Both the position numbers and the translations under genes were made by a program. Positions 1-7,368 of a stretch of 26,134 nt of DNA are shown here, piece after piece. Position 1 is the stretch's first letter, and each line of letters starts with the position of its first letter. Source of the DNA: VFJJ01 sp031362415 (GTDB lineage Bacteria; Actinomycetota; Acidimicrobiia; IMCC26256; VFJJ01); assembly GCA_031362415.1 (NCBI GenBank), contig JANLSK010000176.1, positions 1 to 26,134 on the forward strand, given 5' to 3'. The notes beneath the pieces were generated by a model. The model worked only from the letters and a program-made list of their open reading frames with translations. It was not told the DNA's origin and did no database searches.

Positions 1-162
1 CACCTGCCCCGCCGGCGCACCTTCACCCGGACCCACCCCCGAAGATACGGCCGTTCCCCGTCCACGACGCCCCGACCACCGTCTCACGAGGAGCGGGGGC
101 AGAACGCGAACGGAGGTCGTCGACGCGGTTGTAGGTCGACATGGCAATGGAGATCAGGGCAT

Positions 163-197
163 CGGCAGGTCGCACAGGGGGGTGCAGCGACCTGCCG
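163..197. repeat. Perfect 11-bp inverted repeat (hairpin 1)
   Basis: CGGCAGGTCGC at 163-173 is exactly complementary to GCGACCTGCCG at 187-197, leaving a 13-nt loop that contains a run of six G. No T-run follows on either strand, so it is not a classical intrinsic terminator. Its CGGCAGGTC arm recurs in the second hairpin about 120 bp downstream. Confidence 0.6.
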
Positions 198-278
198 GTC
201 GCTCGATGTCCTTGTTACCCGGTCGCTGCGCCATCGAAACCCGTGTTGGCGACGTCAGGCAGGGTGCAATCAAACGAG

Positions 279-327
279 CGACGCCGGCAGGTCACCCGGG
301 TGGGAGGGGAGGGGCCTGCCGGCGTCG
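279..327. repeat. Perfect 13-bp inverted repeat (hairpin 2)
   Basis: CGACGCCGGCAGG at 279-291 pairs exactly with CCTGCCGGCGTCG at 315-327. The 23-nt loop is G-rich and carries the palindrome CACCCGGGTG. On the plus strand a TTTT lies about ten bases further on, so a terminator role is possible. Otherwise it could be a structured leader or a small RNA element paired with hairpin 1. Confidence 0.6.
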
Positions 328-667
328 ATACCTCTGGTTTTCCCTCCACCCGTCGCCGTCAAACGTCGACATGCCTGTGGCACCTCGACCTCCGGGCCGA
401 CCCGGTCTGGAGCCGCACAGCGTGCGACCGCACGTTCTGAGGGTGCGAGAAGATGGGTCGGCGCTCGACCCTTGTCAATGGCCGGAAATTCACGTTTCGC
501 CCGAAGATTCCTGGGTACAGAACTGCCTACTCCGTCACGCGCCGCCGAACATCAGAGAGAGGCGCGTCTTCCTGGGGGGCCGGGGCTGTGAGGATCGGTC
601 ACAACGACACTGCTGCCGGTTTCCTGTGCAGATCTTGGTCATCAGGTCGAGCCCAGGGGGGACCTGC

Positions 668-2755
668 ATGACTGGCGAGCGCCTATCTCCCGGCGGCTCC
701 CCGTCGACGGCGCATGCCCCATCGCCCACACACGACTGTGACACCGAGCTCGATGAGCTGAGACGGACGAGCACGTCGAGGTACGAGTTTCTCGCCGACC
801 AGTTGCCGCTGCACGTGTGGCAAACCGACACCGCCGGGCGGCTTCTGTTTCTCTCGCGCCCGGCCCGGGAGTTCTTCGAGCGTGATGTGGCTGAGATCGC
901 CGGAGTGCCGTTGTCAACGTGGATGCACGAGGGTGACGGACGGCTCTGGTCGCATCGGTTCCGAGGGTCTTTACGTACAGGCGAACCCTTGACGATGGAG
1001 CTACGACTCAAGCGGGCCGACGGGAGCTTCCGGTGGCATCTCATCCGTGCCGTGGCCCGTCACGATGCCACCGGGATGCGCGACGGGTGGGTCGGCACCA
1101 GCACCGACATCGATGACAGCAAGCTCGCCGAGATCGAGCGGACGCATTTGTTGGCAGCCGAGGCTCGGGCTCGCACCGTGGCCGAGCGTCGCGAGCGTCA
1201 GGCCCGGATTCTGGCCGAAGCTGGTTCCATCCTGGCTGGCAGCGAGGAGGCCGAGGTTCGACTCCAACGATTCGTTGACTCGATGGTTCCACAGTTGGCA
1301 GACCTGGTGATGGTCGAAGGGCTTCGCAGCGACGGGCGGGTCGAGGTTTTGGGGCTGGCGCACATCGAACCTGTGGTCGCCGAGGCCATTCTCGGCGCAC
1401 GGCACAAAGCTAGTGGGCTGTGGCTGTCCGCAGATCAGGGTCCGAACGCGGTGCGCTCGGAAGTTCACGGCATGACGTTGACCACGCTTCACGTCGCACT
1501 CACGACCACCTCGACAGAACCCTTCGGCGTGCTCGTCGTGGGGCGCCACAACGAACACGCGACGTTCTCGGAAAGCCAACAGGAGACGGTGATCGAGCTG
1601 GGTCGTCGCGTCGCTCTCATGCTCGAGAATGCTCGACTGTACGAGGAGCAGCGACGCATCGGCCGGGCCTTGCAGTCCAGCCTCTTGAGCGGGGCTGGCG
1701 ATGCGGTCAGCGGCTTGACGACCGCAGTCCGTTATGACGTCGCAACGAGTGATGCCGAGGTCGGTGGCGATTGGTACGACGTGTTCAAACTGGCAGGAGG
1801 CCGCTTGGGTGTCGTCATTGGTGACGTCGTTGGCCGAGGCCTGGCCGCGGCGTCAGTCATGGGCAAGCTCCGTAGCGCCCTCCGGGCCTTGGCGTTTGTG
1901 CACGATGATCCCGGCGACGTGCTGACGGCTCTCGACCGATTCGCCCTGTCGACTGAGGGAGCCCCGTACTCGTCGGTCGTGTACACCGTGCTCGACCCGG
2001 TCGACGGCCTGCTGACGTACGCCTCGGCCGGGCATCCCCCGCCATTCATCGTCGCGCCGGATGGGTCGACGACCTTTTTGGACGGAGGCCGTGCCACGTT
2101 GTTGGGCGCCAACGGTTCGGACGCTCGTCGGTCGTCTGCGGTGGTCACCCTGGCGCCGGGCTCGACCCTGGTGTTGTACACCGACGGCCTCGTCGAGCGG
2201 CGAGGCGAGTCGATACAGGTGGGAATGGACCGAATCGCCGTTGCGGCCATCGGGAGCTCCGGTGATGGCCTCGAGGGCCTCGCCGATTCCCTCCTCGAGG
2301 CCTGTCTGGACCCATCAGGCCACGCCGACGACGTGGCGCTCCTCGTGCTGCGGCTCGAGCTGCCCGGCAGTCAGGTGTTCGCTCGTCGAGTGCCCGCGCG
2401 CCTGGAGGTGCTGCCTCCGCTTCGCGCCCAGCTCCGAAGTTGGCTCAAGGGGCTGGGTATCGACCAAGGCGCCATGAACGACGTGCTGCTGGCATGCGGT
2501 GAGGCCTGTGCCAACGCCGCCGAGCACGCCTACAGCGGTGGAGTGACGGGCGATGTGGCCATGGAAGCCCGTATCGCCGGCGGCGAGATACTGGTCACGA
2601 TCCGCGACTCCGGGCACTGGCGCAGGGCCGCCGTGGCGGGCGACCGCGGACGCGGACAGGCCATGATGCGCCAGCTCATGGACGAGGTGATCGTGAACAC
2701 CAGGCTCGTGGGCTCGTCGGTGTTCATGCGCAAGCGGCTCGAACCTTCTCGCTGA
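668..2755 (+). CDS. PAS-GAF-PP2C serine phosphatase with anti-sigma-type ATPase domain
   Basis: A 695-aa multidomain regulator. Seen in order: a PAS/PAC sensor (about 40-150), a charged linker helix (151-180), a GAF-like domain (about 180-325), a SpoIIE/RsbU-type PP2C phosphatase (about 355-563) and a C-terminal RsbW-like GHKL ATPase (about 575-692). Phosphatase metal motifs are GGDWYD at 367-371, GDVVGRG at 385-391, YTDGL at 504-508 and ADD at 553-555. The ATPase keeps an N-box E612...N616 and a DSG at 647. The family dephosphorylates (PP2C) and phosphorylates (kinase) STAS anti-sigma antagonists in partner-switching control of stress sigma factors. No STAS domain is fused and no sigma factor is adjacent. 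ATG 668 was chosen over the upstream GTG at 182 because AGGGGGGA at 655-662 sits 5 nt ahead of it and the domains begin after it. It is most like mycobacterial Rv1364c without the C-terminal STAS part. Cytoplasmic: no membrane segments are seen. Confidence 0.92.
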   Translation: MTGERLSPGGSPSTAHAPSPTHDCDTELDELRRTSTSRYEFLADQLPLHVWQTDTAGRLLFLSRPAREFFERDVAEIAGVPLSTWMHEGDGRLWSHRFRGSLRTGEPLTMELRLKRADGSFRWHLIRAVARHDATGMRDGWVGTSTDIDDSKLAEIERTHLLAAEARARTVAERRERQARILAEAGSILAGSEEAEVRLQRFVDSMVPQLADLVMVEGLRSDGRVEVLGLAHIEPVVAEAILGARHKASGLWLSADQGPNAVRSEVHGMTLTTLHVALTTTSTEPFGVLVVGRHNEHATFSESQQETVIELGRRVALMLENARLYEEQRRIGRALQSSLLSGAGDAVSGLTTAVRYDVATSDAEVGGDWYDVFKLAGGRLGVVIGDVVGRGLAAASVMGKLRSALRALAFVHDDPGDVLTALDRFALSTEGAPYSSVVYTVLDPVDGLLTYASAGHPPPFIVAPDGSTTFLDGGRATLLGANGSDARRSSAVVTLAPGSTLVLYTDGLVERRGESIQVGMDRIAVAAIGSSGDGLEGLADSLLEACLDPSGHADDVALLVLRLELPGSQVFARRVPARLEVLPPLRAQLRSWLKGLGIDQGAMNDVLLACGEACANAAEHAYSGGVTGDVAMEARIAGGEILVTIRDSGHWRRAAVAGDRGRGQAMMRQLMDEVIVNTRLVGSSVFMRKRLEPSR

Positions 2756-2776
2756 GTGTGCACAACCCCCATCGAC

Positions 2777-2796
2777 TCGACCGACATGTCGCTCGA
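2777..2796. promoter_or_regulatory. 20-bp near-perfect palindrome upstream of the stress protein gene
   Basis: TCGACCGACATGTCGCTCGA is symmetrical except for one C:C pair; the core CGACATGTCG is a perfect 10-bp palindrome. It lies between the phosphatase stop and the preferred start of the universal stress protein at 2837, a suitable place for an operator. An operator role is inference. If the stress protein began at the ATG at 2786, the site would be partly coding. Confidence 0.35.
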
Positions 2797-2836
2797 TCAA
2801 GGTGTGGCGACACCCTCGAAAGGGTACGCGGTCGCC

Positions 2837-3337
2837 ATGAGACGAATCCTGGTGGCGGTCGATGACAGTGATGCGACGACCGATGTGGCCGACTTCGTGA
2901 ACTCCTTCTTCGACGCCACGACCCACGAGATCGTAGCGATCAACGTGGCCCGCTCGCCTGTCGCCTGGGTGCCGGGCGGCGTGGGGTACGCCGGTATGTA
3001 CGTCTGGCCGATCGCGGGCGCAGCGGTGTATGCCCCGGACGAGAGCGACGATGCTCGAGCCGTGCTCGTGGCCACATCCGAGGAGGTGATAGCGAACGCC
3101 GGCGTTGATACCGACGAGACCATGGTGGAGTTCGGCGACCCGGCTACTGCGATCCTGTCAGCGGCAGACGAGCGCGATGTCGATCTCATTGTCATCGGAT
3201 CGCACCGCAAGGGGTTTCTGCAGCGACTGGTGTCGGGCTCGGTTTCGGAGCGACTGGTTCGGGAAGCGCAGCGCCCGGTTTTGGTCGTTCACGCACGTGA
3301 GCCCGAGGAAATCGCTACAGACGTCTCCGCCGCCTGA
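2837..3337 (+). CDS. Universal stress protein (UspA family)
   Basis: A 166-aa single USP domain. It opens with the usual first strand MRRILVAVDDSD and ends with the ATP-type loop signature around GSHRKG...SGSVSERLVREA followed by PVLVVHAR. The family binds ATP or other nucleotides and is induced by starvation, hypoxia or redox stress; its direct reaction is usually unknown. ATG 2837 was chosen because the USP fold begins exactly there. An in-frame ATG at 2786 and a GTG at 2756 would add residues with no homology signal. A weak GAAAGGG lies about 12 nt upstream. The gene follows the partner-switching phosphatase on the same strand after 81 bp, so it may be a co-regulated stress output. Confidence 0.9.
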   Translation: MRRILVAVDDSDATTDVADFVNSFFDATTHEIVAINVARSPVAWVPGGVGYAGMYVWPIAGAAVYAPDESDDARAVLVATSEEVIANAGVDTDETMVEFGDPATAILSAADERDVDLIVIGSHRKGFLQRLVSGSVSERLVREAQRPVLVVHAREPEEIATDVSAA

Positions 3338-3363
3338 CCGGCGCGTCGCGGCCCACAGGCTCG

Positions 3364-3825
3364 CTATTCCCCGGGGGCGGACGACGGGGGAACGTCGTCG
3401 TCGCTCGTCCGGCGATCGTCGAGGGCGAGGAGAACCAGACCGTCCTCCGCTGCCGAATCCGGTCCGTAACCGAGCGTGAGGAGGCCTTGCGCCCCGCAGT
3501 TCGGGCAAGCGACCGCGGCGACGGCGAGCATGTCCGACGGGTCGGACGCGCCCTCGAGGCGACGAAGCGACGCCAACTGCACCAGGTTCGGGTCGGAGTC
3601 GACACGGCATGCGAAGCATCGGACCATGCCCGATTCGGTCGACGCCATCTGGGTCGAGAACCCTGCACGCTCGTACCGCTCCAGCACCTCGACGAGCGTG
3701 GTGCCATCGGACGGGCTGTGCTCGGATGCCTGGTCCTGCGGAGCGCCGCTCTGCTCGGAGTCGAGCCGCCGGTCCTGGGGATCAGGCGATGCATCCGGAC
3801 GAGTCGGGGAATCAGGAGTTTTCAC
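3364..3825 (-). CDS. Small conserved-looking protein with two CxxC pairs
   Basis: A 153-aa protein with a GTG start. Residues 1-42 are polar, Pro/Asp/Ser-rich and probably disordered; the last 18 are also acidic. The middle has a possible helix (TLVEVLERYERAGF), then C70-F-A-C73 and C107-P-N-C110. The spaced CxxC pairs suggest a zinc ribbon or similar metal-binding fold. I do not recognise a named family, and zinc binding is inference. It is convergent with the stress protein gene (26-bp gap) and lies downstream of the superoxide dismutase gene on the same strand, separated from it by a strong hairpin, so it probably has its own promoter. Confidence 0.7.
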   Translation of the reverse strand: MKTPDSPTRPDASPDPQDRRLDSEQSGAPQDQASEHSPSDGTTLVEVLERYERAGFSTQMASTESGMVRCFACRVDSDPNLVQLASLRRLEGASDPSDMLAVAAVACPNCGAQGLLTLGYGPDSAAEDGLVLLALDDRRTSDDDVPPSSAPGE

Positions 3826-3878
3826 TCCGCGTCGCTACCCAATTGCGCGCCGAGCAAACCATGGTGGACTGGGCGCAC

Positions 3879-3913
3879 ACGTCCCGCCGGGGCAGGCGCC
3901 CCCGGCGGGACGT
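3879..3913 (-). terminator. Perfect 14-bp hairpin downstream of superoxide dismutase
   Basis: ACGTCCCGCCGGGG at 3879-3892 pairs exactly with CCCCGGCGGGACGT at 3900-3913 around a 7-nt loop. It begins 20 bp past the stop codon of the dismutase gene in its reading direction. There is no U-tract, which is common for actinobacterial terminators. Best reading: a transcription terminator or 3'-end stabiliser for the dismutase mRNA, insulating the next gene. Confidence 0.7.
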
Positions 3914-3933
3914 CGTGCTGAACTGACCGGAGG

Positions 3934-4578
3934 TCAAGGAGCGGTTGTGTCCGCCGTGACGGGGATGAGGTCGCTCTGACGGGCGGATTCGTAGCGGCGG
4001 TGGACGTCGGCCCAGTTGACGACGTTCCAGATGGCCTCAAAGAACTTCGCCTTCTCGCTCTTGTACTGCAAGTAGTAGGCGTGCTCCCAGGCGTCGATGG
4101 CGAGCAGGGGGATGGTTCCCTGACCATGGTTACCTTGGTGGTCGTAGACCTGCTGAATGACGAGGCGCGAGGCCACCGGCTCCCACGACATCAGCGCCCA
4201 ACCCGAGCCCTGGATGGTCGAGGCCGCCTCGGTCATCTGCGCCTTGAGCGTGTCGAAGGCGCCGAAGGTCGATCCGATAGCGGTGCCCAGCGCCCCGGTG
4301 GGCTCGCCACCGCCCTCGGGGGACAGGTTGGTCCAGAACACCGAGTGAAGCACGTGGCCCGAGACGTTGAACGCCAGGTCCTTCTCCAGTCCGGCGATCG
4401 TCGAGAAGTCGCCGCTGGCTCGCACCTCCTGGAGCTTCTTGAGCGCAGCGTTGGCGCCCTTGACGTAGTTCGCGTGGTGCTTGTCGTGGTGCAACGACAT
4501 GATCGTGCCGCTGATGTGAGGTTCGAGCGCTGCGGGGTCATAGGGAAGCTCGGGCAACGTGTAGATATCAGTAGCCAT
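3934..4578 (-). CDS. sodA: Superoxide dismutase, Fe/Mn type
   Basis: A 214-aa cytoplasmic-type Fe/Mn superoxide dismutase that converts superoxide to oxygen and hydrogen peroxide. All four metal ligands are seen: H30 in LHHDKHH, H78 in LHSVFW, and D162 and H166 in IDAWEHAYYLQY. The C-terminal WNVVNWADV is the usual family ending. No signal peptide. ATG 4578 is chosen because the conserved TLPELPYDPAALEPHISG start follows immediately and GAGGAG lies 11 nt upstream; the frame is open further upstream without homology. Sequence alone does not settle Fe versus Mn: the HQGN motif resembles actinobacterial enzymes that use either metal. It stands alone between its terminator hairpin and a 195-bp intergenic region behind otsA. 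Confidence 0.96.
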   Translation of the reverse strand: MATDIYTLPELPYDPAALEPHISGTIMSLHHDKHHANYVKGANAALKKLQEVRASGDFSTIAGLEKDLAFNVSGHVLHSVFWTNLSPEGGGEPTGALGTAIGSTFGAFDTLKAQMTEAASTIQGSGWALMSWEPVASRLVIQQVYDHQGNHGQGTIPLLAIDAWEHAYYLQYKSEKAKFFEAIWNVVNWADVHRRYESARQSDLIPVTADTTAP

Positions 4579-4643
4579 TCGTGACTGAACTCCTCGATCA
4601 GTCGGGCCTGATGTCGCCGCATGAATCATGCGCTCCAGAGCCC

Positions 4644-4678
4644 GTCTCGTCGTCGGACCGATCTGGTCCGCTCGAGAC
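4644..4678. repeat. Two-part hairpin between otsA and the dismutase gene
   Basis: An outer stem GTCTCG (4644-4649)/CGAGAC (4673-4678) encloses an inner stem CGGACC (4654-4659)/GGTCCG (4665-4670) with a 5-nt loop. It lies about 65 bp ahead of the dismutase start and about 95 bp past the otsA stop on the minus strand. It could be the otsA terminator, a structured dismutase leader or a protein-binding site; the sequence does not decide. Confidence 0.35.
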
Positions 4679-4773
4679 CGTGGATACCCGGAACCGTCCG
4701 TCGTCAATCTGGCCTTGGGCTCCGATTCGACGCGAGAGACGCCGAGATGGTTCGGGAGCTGGTGTGCAAGCGG

Positions 4774-6231
4774 CTAGGTATCCGGGGTGAGGGCAGCAAG
4801 GAACTCGGCGGCCCACGTGTGCACGTCATGGCGGCGCACCTTGGTCCGCATCGACCGCATGCGTCGGCGGGCTGCGGCGGGATCAAGGGTGACCGCCGCC
4901 GCGATCGCCTGCTCGAGGCCCTGGGAGTCGTGGGGGTTCACCAGAAGGGCCCTGGAGAGCTCGCGAGCAGCCCCGGCGAACTCGCTCAGGACCAGCACGC
5001 CACCGTTGTCGGTTCTCGATACGACGAACTCCTTGGCCACCAGGTTCATCCCGTCGCGCAGCGGTGTCACGAGCATGACATCGGTGGCCTGGTAGAGCGC
5101 GACGACCTCGTCGAAGGGAAGGTTGCGGTGGAGGTAGTGCACGACCGGACGCCCCATCTGGCTGAACTCGCCGTTGATCTCGCCGACGAGCCGTTCGATG
5201 AGCTCGCGCTGCTCGACGTAACTCGGGACCTCCTCTCTCGACGGCACCGCGATCTGGACCATGACGCACTCGTGAGGGTCGAGCCGGCCGTCGCGCAGGA
5301 GATTCTGAAATGCGAGCAGGCGCAGGTCGATGCCCTTGGTGTAATCGAGCCGATCAACGCCGAGGAGCATGGTGCGAGGGCTGCCGAGTTGTTGACGGAC
5401 CGTGGCCGCCTGAGCCGCGGTGGACGGGCTCTCGGCGATGCGGTTCACCTCCTCCACATCGATCGATATGGGAAAGGCCCGAACATCGATGATGCGGCCT
5501 TCGTGATGCAGGGTCCGACTGGAGCCCGACACCCCGATGACGCGCCGGGCCAGCCGAGCGAAATTTTGGGCGGCCACCGGATGCTGGAACCCCACGACAT
5601 CGGCCCCGAGGAGCCCCTCGAGAATCTCGCGACGCCAGGGGAGCTGCATGAACAGCTCGGGGGGCGGGTACGGGATGTGGAGGAAGAACCCGATGCGCAG
5701 ATCGGGTCGGAGGCTCCGGAGCATCGCAGGGACGAGCTGGAGTTGATAGTCGTGTACCCACACCGACGCATTGGGGGCGGCGACGCGCGCCGCTCGCTCG
5801 GCGTAGCGCTCATTGATCGCGACGTAGGCGTCCCACCACTCCTGATGGAACTCGGGTGGGCGGATCGCATCGTGGTACAGCGGCCACAGCGTGGCGTTCG
5901 AGAACCCCTCGTAGAACGCCTCGTACTCGGAGCGGCTCAGCGCCACCGGGTGCAGCCGCATGCCTTCGTGATCGAAGGACTCCGGGGCGGGACCGGGGAA
6001 CCCGGGCCATCCCACCCATGCGCCGGTGCGGGCCGACAGCACCGGTGACAGTGCTCCCACCAGTCCTCCGGGGCTGGTCTCCCAGCCATGGGGGCGTCGA
6101 GCAGCCTTGCCGGTGGCGCGACTCACCGGGAGTCGATTCGCTACCACGACCAGCTCGGTGGCCTCGACGACCACGCTCATCAGGGGGACAGCGTGGGCGA
6201 TCCGCTGCTCGATGTCTAATTGGATGGTCAC
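4774..6231 (-). CDS. otsA: Alpha,alpha-trehalose-phosphate synthase (GT20)
   Basis: A GT20-family retaining glycosyltransferase that makes trehalose 6-phosphate from a nucleoside-diphosphate glucose and glucose 6-phosphate, the first step of OtsAB trehalose synthesis (osmotic and desiccation protection). Seen: the N-terminal VVVANRLPVS strand, the glycine loop in TSPGGLVGAL, VWVHDYQLQLVP, FFLHIPYPP, GVDRLDYTKGI, and the C-terminal donor-site run TPLRDGMNLVAKEFV. Length is normal (about 485 aa). GTG 6231 is preferred because GAAAGGG lies about 6 nt upstream. Alternatives are ATG 6279, a TTG at 6297, and ATG 6180, which directly precedes the conserved strand. No otsB phosphatase gene is adjacent. 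It is monocistronic between tRNA-Pro and the dismutase gene. Confidence 0.93.
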   Translation of the reverse strand: MTIQLDIEQRIAHAVPLMSVVVEATELVVVANRLPVSRATGKAARRPHGWETSPGGLVGALSPVLSARTGAWVGWPGFPGPAPESFDHEGMRLHPVALSRSEYEAFYEGFSNATLWPLYHDAIRPPEFHQEWWDAYVAINERYAERAARVAAPNASVWVHDYQLQLVPAMLRSLRPDLRIGFFLHIPYPPPELFMQLPWRREILEGLLGADVVGFQHPVAAQNFARLARRVIGVSGSSRTLHHEGRIIDVRAFPISIDVEEVNRIAESPSTAAQAATVRQQLGSPRTMLLGVDRLDYTKGIDLRLLAFQNLLRDGRLDPHECVMVQIAVPSREEVPSYVEQRELIERLVGEINGEFSQMGRPVVHYLHRNLPFDEVVALYQATDVMLVTPLRDGMNLVAKEFVVSRTDNGGVLVLSEFAGAARELSRALLVNPHDSQGLEQAIAAAVTLDPAAARRRMRSMRTKVRRHDVHTWAAEFLAALTPDT

Positions 6232-6504
6232 TGGCACCCTTTCACCGCCAACGGCGCGTCCATCTTCGCTACCTGACATCGGTGAGACCCAGCTCAACGC
6301 TCAAACCCCTGCCGTCGACGGGGCCGGATCTGACCCGACCCGCTGACCCGCTCGGGGTCGATCTACCCCTCGGCGCCCGTCGCCAATCCCCGGGTTTCGG
6401 CCATTTGTCGGCGAGGCGCCCGCCGACGGGCTGCCTGCCGTTCTGCGTGGCGCGCTGGGTGTATCGCTGCTCGAGAGTGCGACCTCGCGATACGTTGGGC
6501 ACGC

Positions 6505-6521
6505 GTGACCGTGCTGGTCAC
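6505..6521 (-). terminator. Short hairpin just past tRNA-Pro
   Basis: GTGACC (6505-6510) pairs with GGTCAC (6516-6521) around a 5-nt loop, starting 4 nt past the tRNA 3' end on the minus strand. A second perfect 7-bp stem, GTCGGCG/CGCCGAC, lies at 6407-6427. No U-tract follows either. They may define the tRNA precursor 3' end. The rest of 6298-6525 shows nothing I can name. Confidence 0.3.
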
Positions 6522-6525
6522 AGAG

Positions 6526-6597
6526 TCGGGGAGGGGGGATTTGAACCCCCGACCGCCTGCACCCAAAGCAGGTGCGCTACCTCTGCGCTACTCCCCG
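6526..6597 (-). tRNA. tRNA-Pro (anticodon TGG)
   Basis: The full cloverleaf can be folded by eye on the minus strand: acceptor stem CGGGGAG (6597-6591) with CTCCCCG (6533-6527), D-stem GCGC/GCGC, anticodon stem CCTGC/GCAGG enclosing loop TTTGGGT with anticodon TGG at 6565-6563, and T-stem GGGGG/CCCCC with loop TTCAAAT. The C1-G72 start fits bacterial tRNA-Pro. CCA is not encoded; the bases after discriminator A are CTCT, so CCA must be added enzymatically. The D-loop is short (7 nt). Confidence 0.96.
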
Positions 6598-6684
6598 GTC
6601 GTGAATCTGTTGCAGTCTAAGGAGTTCCTGAGCTCGTCGGCTGATCTTCGCCAAGCTGCGCGCTCACGTGCTCGAGCCGCCCGA

Positions 6685-7233
6685 TCACAGGGCGTTGATG
6701 GAAATCCTCATCCCGGCGTCATAGTGGCCGGGCTGGTGGCAGCCGATGATCAGCTCCTCGCCCGCGGCGAAGGTGTGCACGATCTCGCCCCGGCCGCCGG
6801 GCTCGACGGTGACGCCGTCGTCGCCGCTTCCCGAGCTCTCGCTCATGTGATCAGCGCCGTCTGCTCCTTGCATCTGCATCTCATGGTCAGTCTGGGCAGC
6901 AGCATCGCCGATGAAGGCATCGTGGGGGACCGCTCCCGAGTTGGCGAACACGAACCGCACCGTCTCGCCGAGGCTCACGTCAACCTGGGCGGGATCGAAC
7001 GCGATGTCGCGCATGTCGATCTCGATCGTGCGGGTGCCGCTTTCGCCAGCCGCGCTGCCGGCCTCGGTGCCGGCCTCGGTGTTGGCCGGGGTGGCCGCCG
7101 GCTCCGCGTCGACACCGTCAGAGCTGTCGCCACACGCGGTGAAGGCCAAGAGCCCCACGCACACCAGTGCCAGGGCAAGGATGCGCGGGGTGGATCGCGT
7201 CAGGGTGATCGTCTCCTCGTGTGACGCCCGCAA
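6685..7233 (-). CDS. Cupredoxin-domain lipoprotein (plastocyanin/azurin-like)
   Basis: About 182 aa. A hydrophobic stretch ends in a lipobox, LAFTAC, with Cys34 as the predicted lipidated residue. A low-complexity Ala/Glu/Thr/Gly linker (about 40-66) precedes one cupredoxin domain. Type 1 copper ligands are in place: H104 (PHDAF), C165, H170 and M175 in GCHQPGHYDAGM. The protein would sit on the outer face of the membrane and carry electrons or handle copper. Between the ligands, about 113-140 is an insertion rich in Met, His, Asp and Ser. The start is uncertain. The TTG at 7233 has AGGA 7 nt upstream and gives a sensible signal peptide. An ATG at 7314 would place over 60 residues before the lipobox. 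No ATG or GTG lies near the signal peptide. Confidence 0.8.
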   Translation of the reverse strand: MRASHEETITLTRSTPRILALALVCVGLLAFTACGDSSDGVDAEPAATPANTEAGTEAGSAAGESGTRTIEIDMRDIAFDPAQVDVSLGETVRFVFANSGAVPHDAFIGDAAAQTDHEMQMQGADGADHMSESSGSGDDGVTVEPGGRGEIVHTFAAGEELIIGCHQPGHYDAGMRISINAL

Positions 7234-7328
7234 CGTGGCATCCTGCTGGGAAACACAGGGTAGTTGGCGACCTTCACCAGCCCGCAGCGGGTGAGCCATC
7301 ACCGTGAGAGGCATGTGGGAGGAAGGGC

Positions 7329-7360
7329 CGGGATCGGAGCCCCCCCGAGCTCCGATCCCG
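7329..7360 (-). terminator. Perfect 12-bp hairpin ending the P450/SDR unit
   Basis: CGGGATCGGAGC at 7329-7340 pairs exactly with GCTCCGATCCCG at 7349-7360 around an 8-nt C-rich loop (on the plus strand). It starts 9 nt past the SDR stop codon on the minus strand, and a pyrimidine-rich stretch (CCCTTCCTCCC) follows in the transcript. This is a good intrinsic-type terminator for the TetR-P450-P450-SDR unit. Confidence 0.75.
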
Positions 7361-7368
7361 ACCCGGTG

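Larger units (their letters stand above)
1..667. other. Non-coding stretch with two strong hairpins
   Basis: No reading frame here has convincing coding character. The frame of the downstream phosphatase stays open back to a GTG at 182, but the residues before 668 are low-complexity and match no domain. The stretch holds two perfect inverted repeats (163-197 and 279-327), entered separately. It may be a long leader for the phosphatase gene, a small RNA locus, or the intergenic end of a gene lying left of the window. I see no tRNA, clear promoter hexamers or mobile-element ends in it. Confidence 0.6.

Noticed and set aside
182..667. Upstream extension of the PP2C phosphatase frame to a GTG at 182
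   Set aside because: No domain or compositional signal, crosses both hairpins, and a strong ribosome site directly precedes ATG 668.
4621..6048. 475-aa plus-strand frame opposite otsA
   Set aside because: Antisense shadow of a gene with all GT20 motifs; high-GC third positions keep the opposite strand open.
6526..6597. tRNA-Pro as an integration (att) site
   Set aside because: No integrase, no second copy of the tRNA 3' end and no mobile genes in the window.
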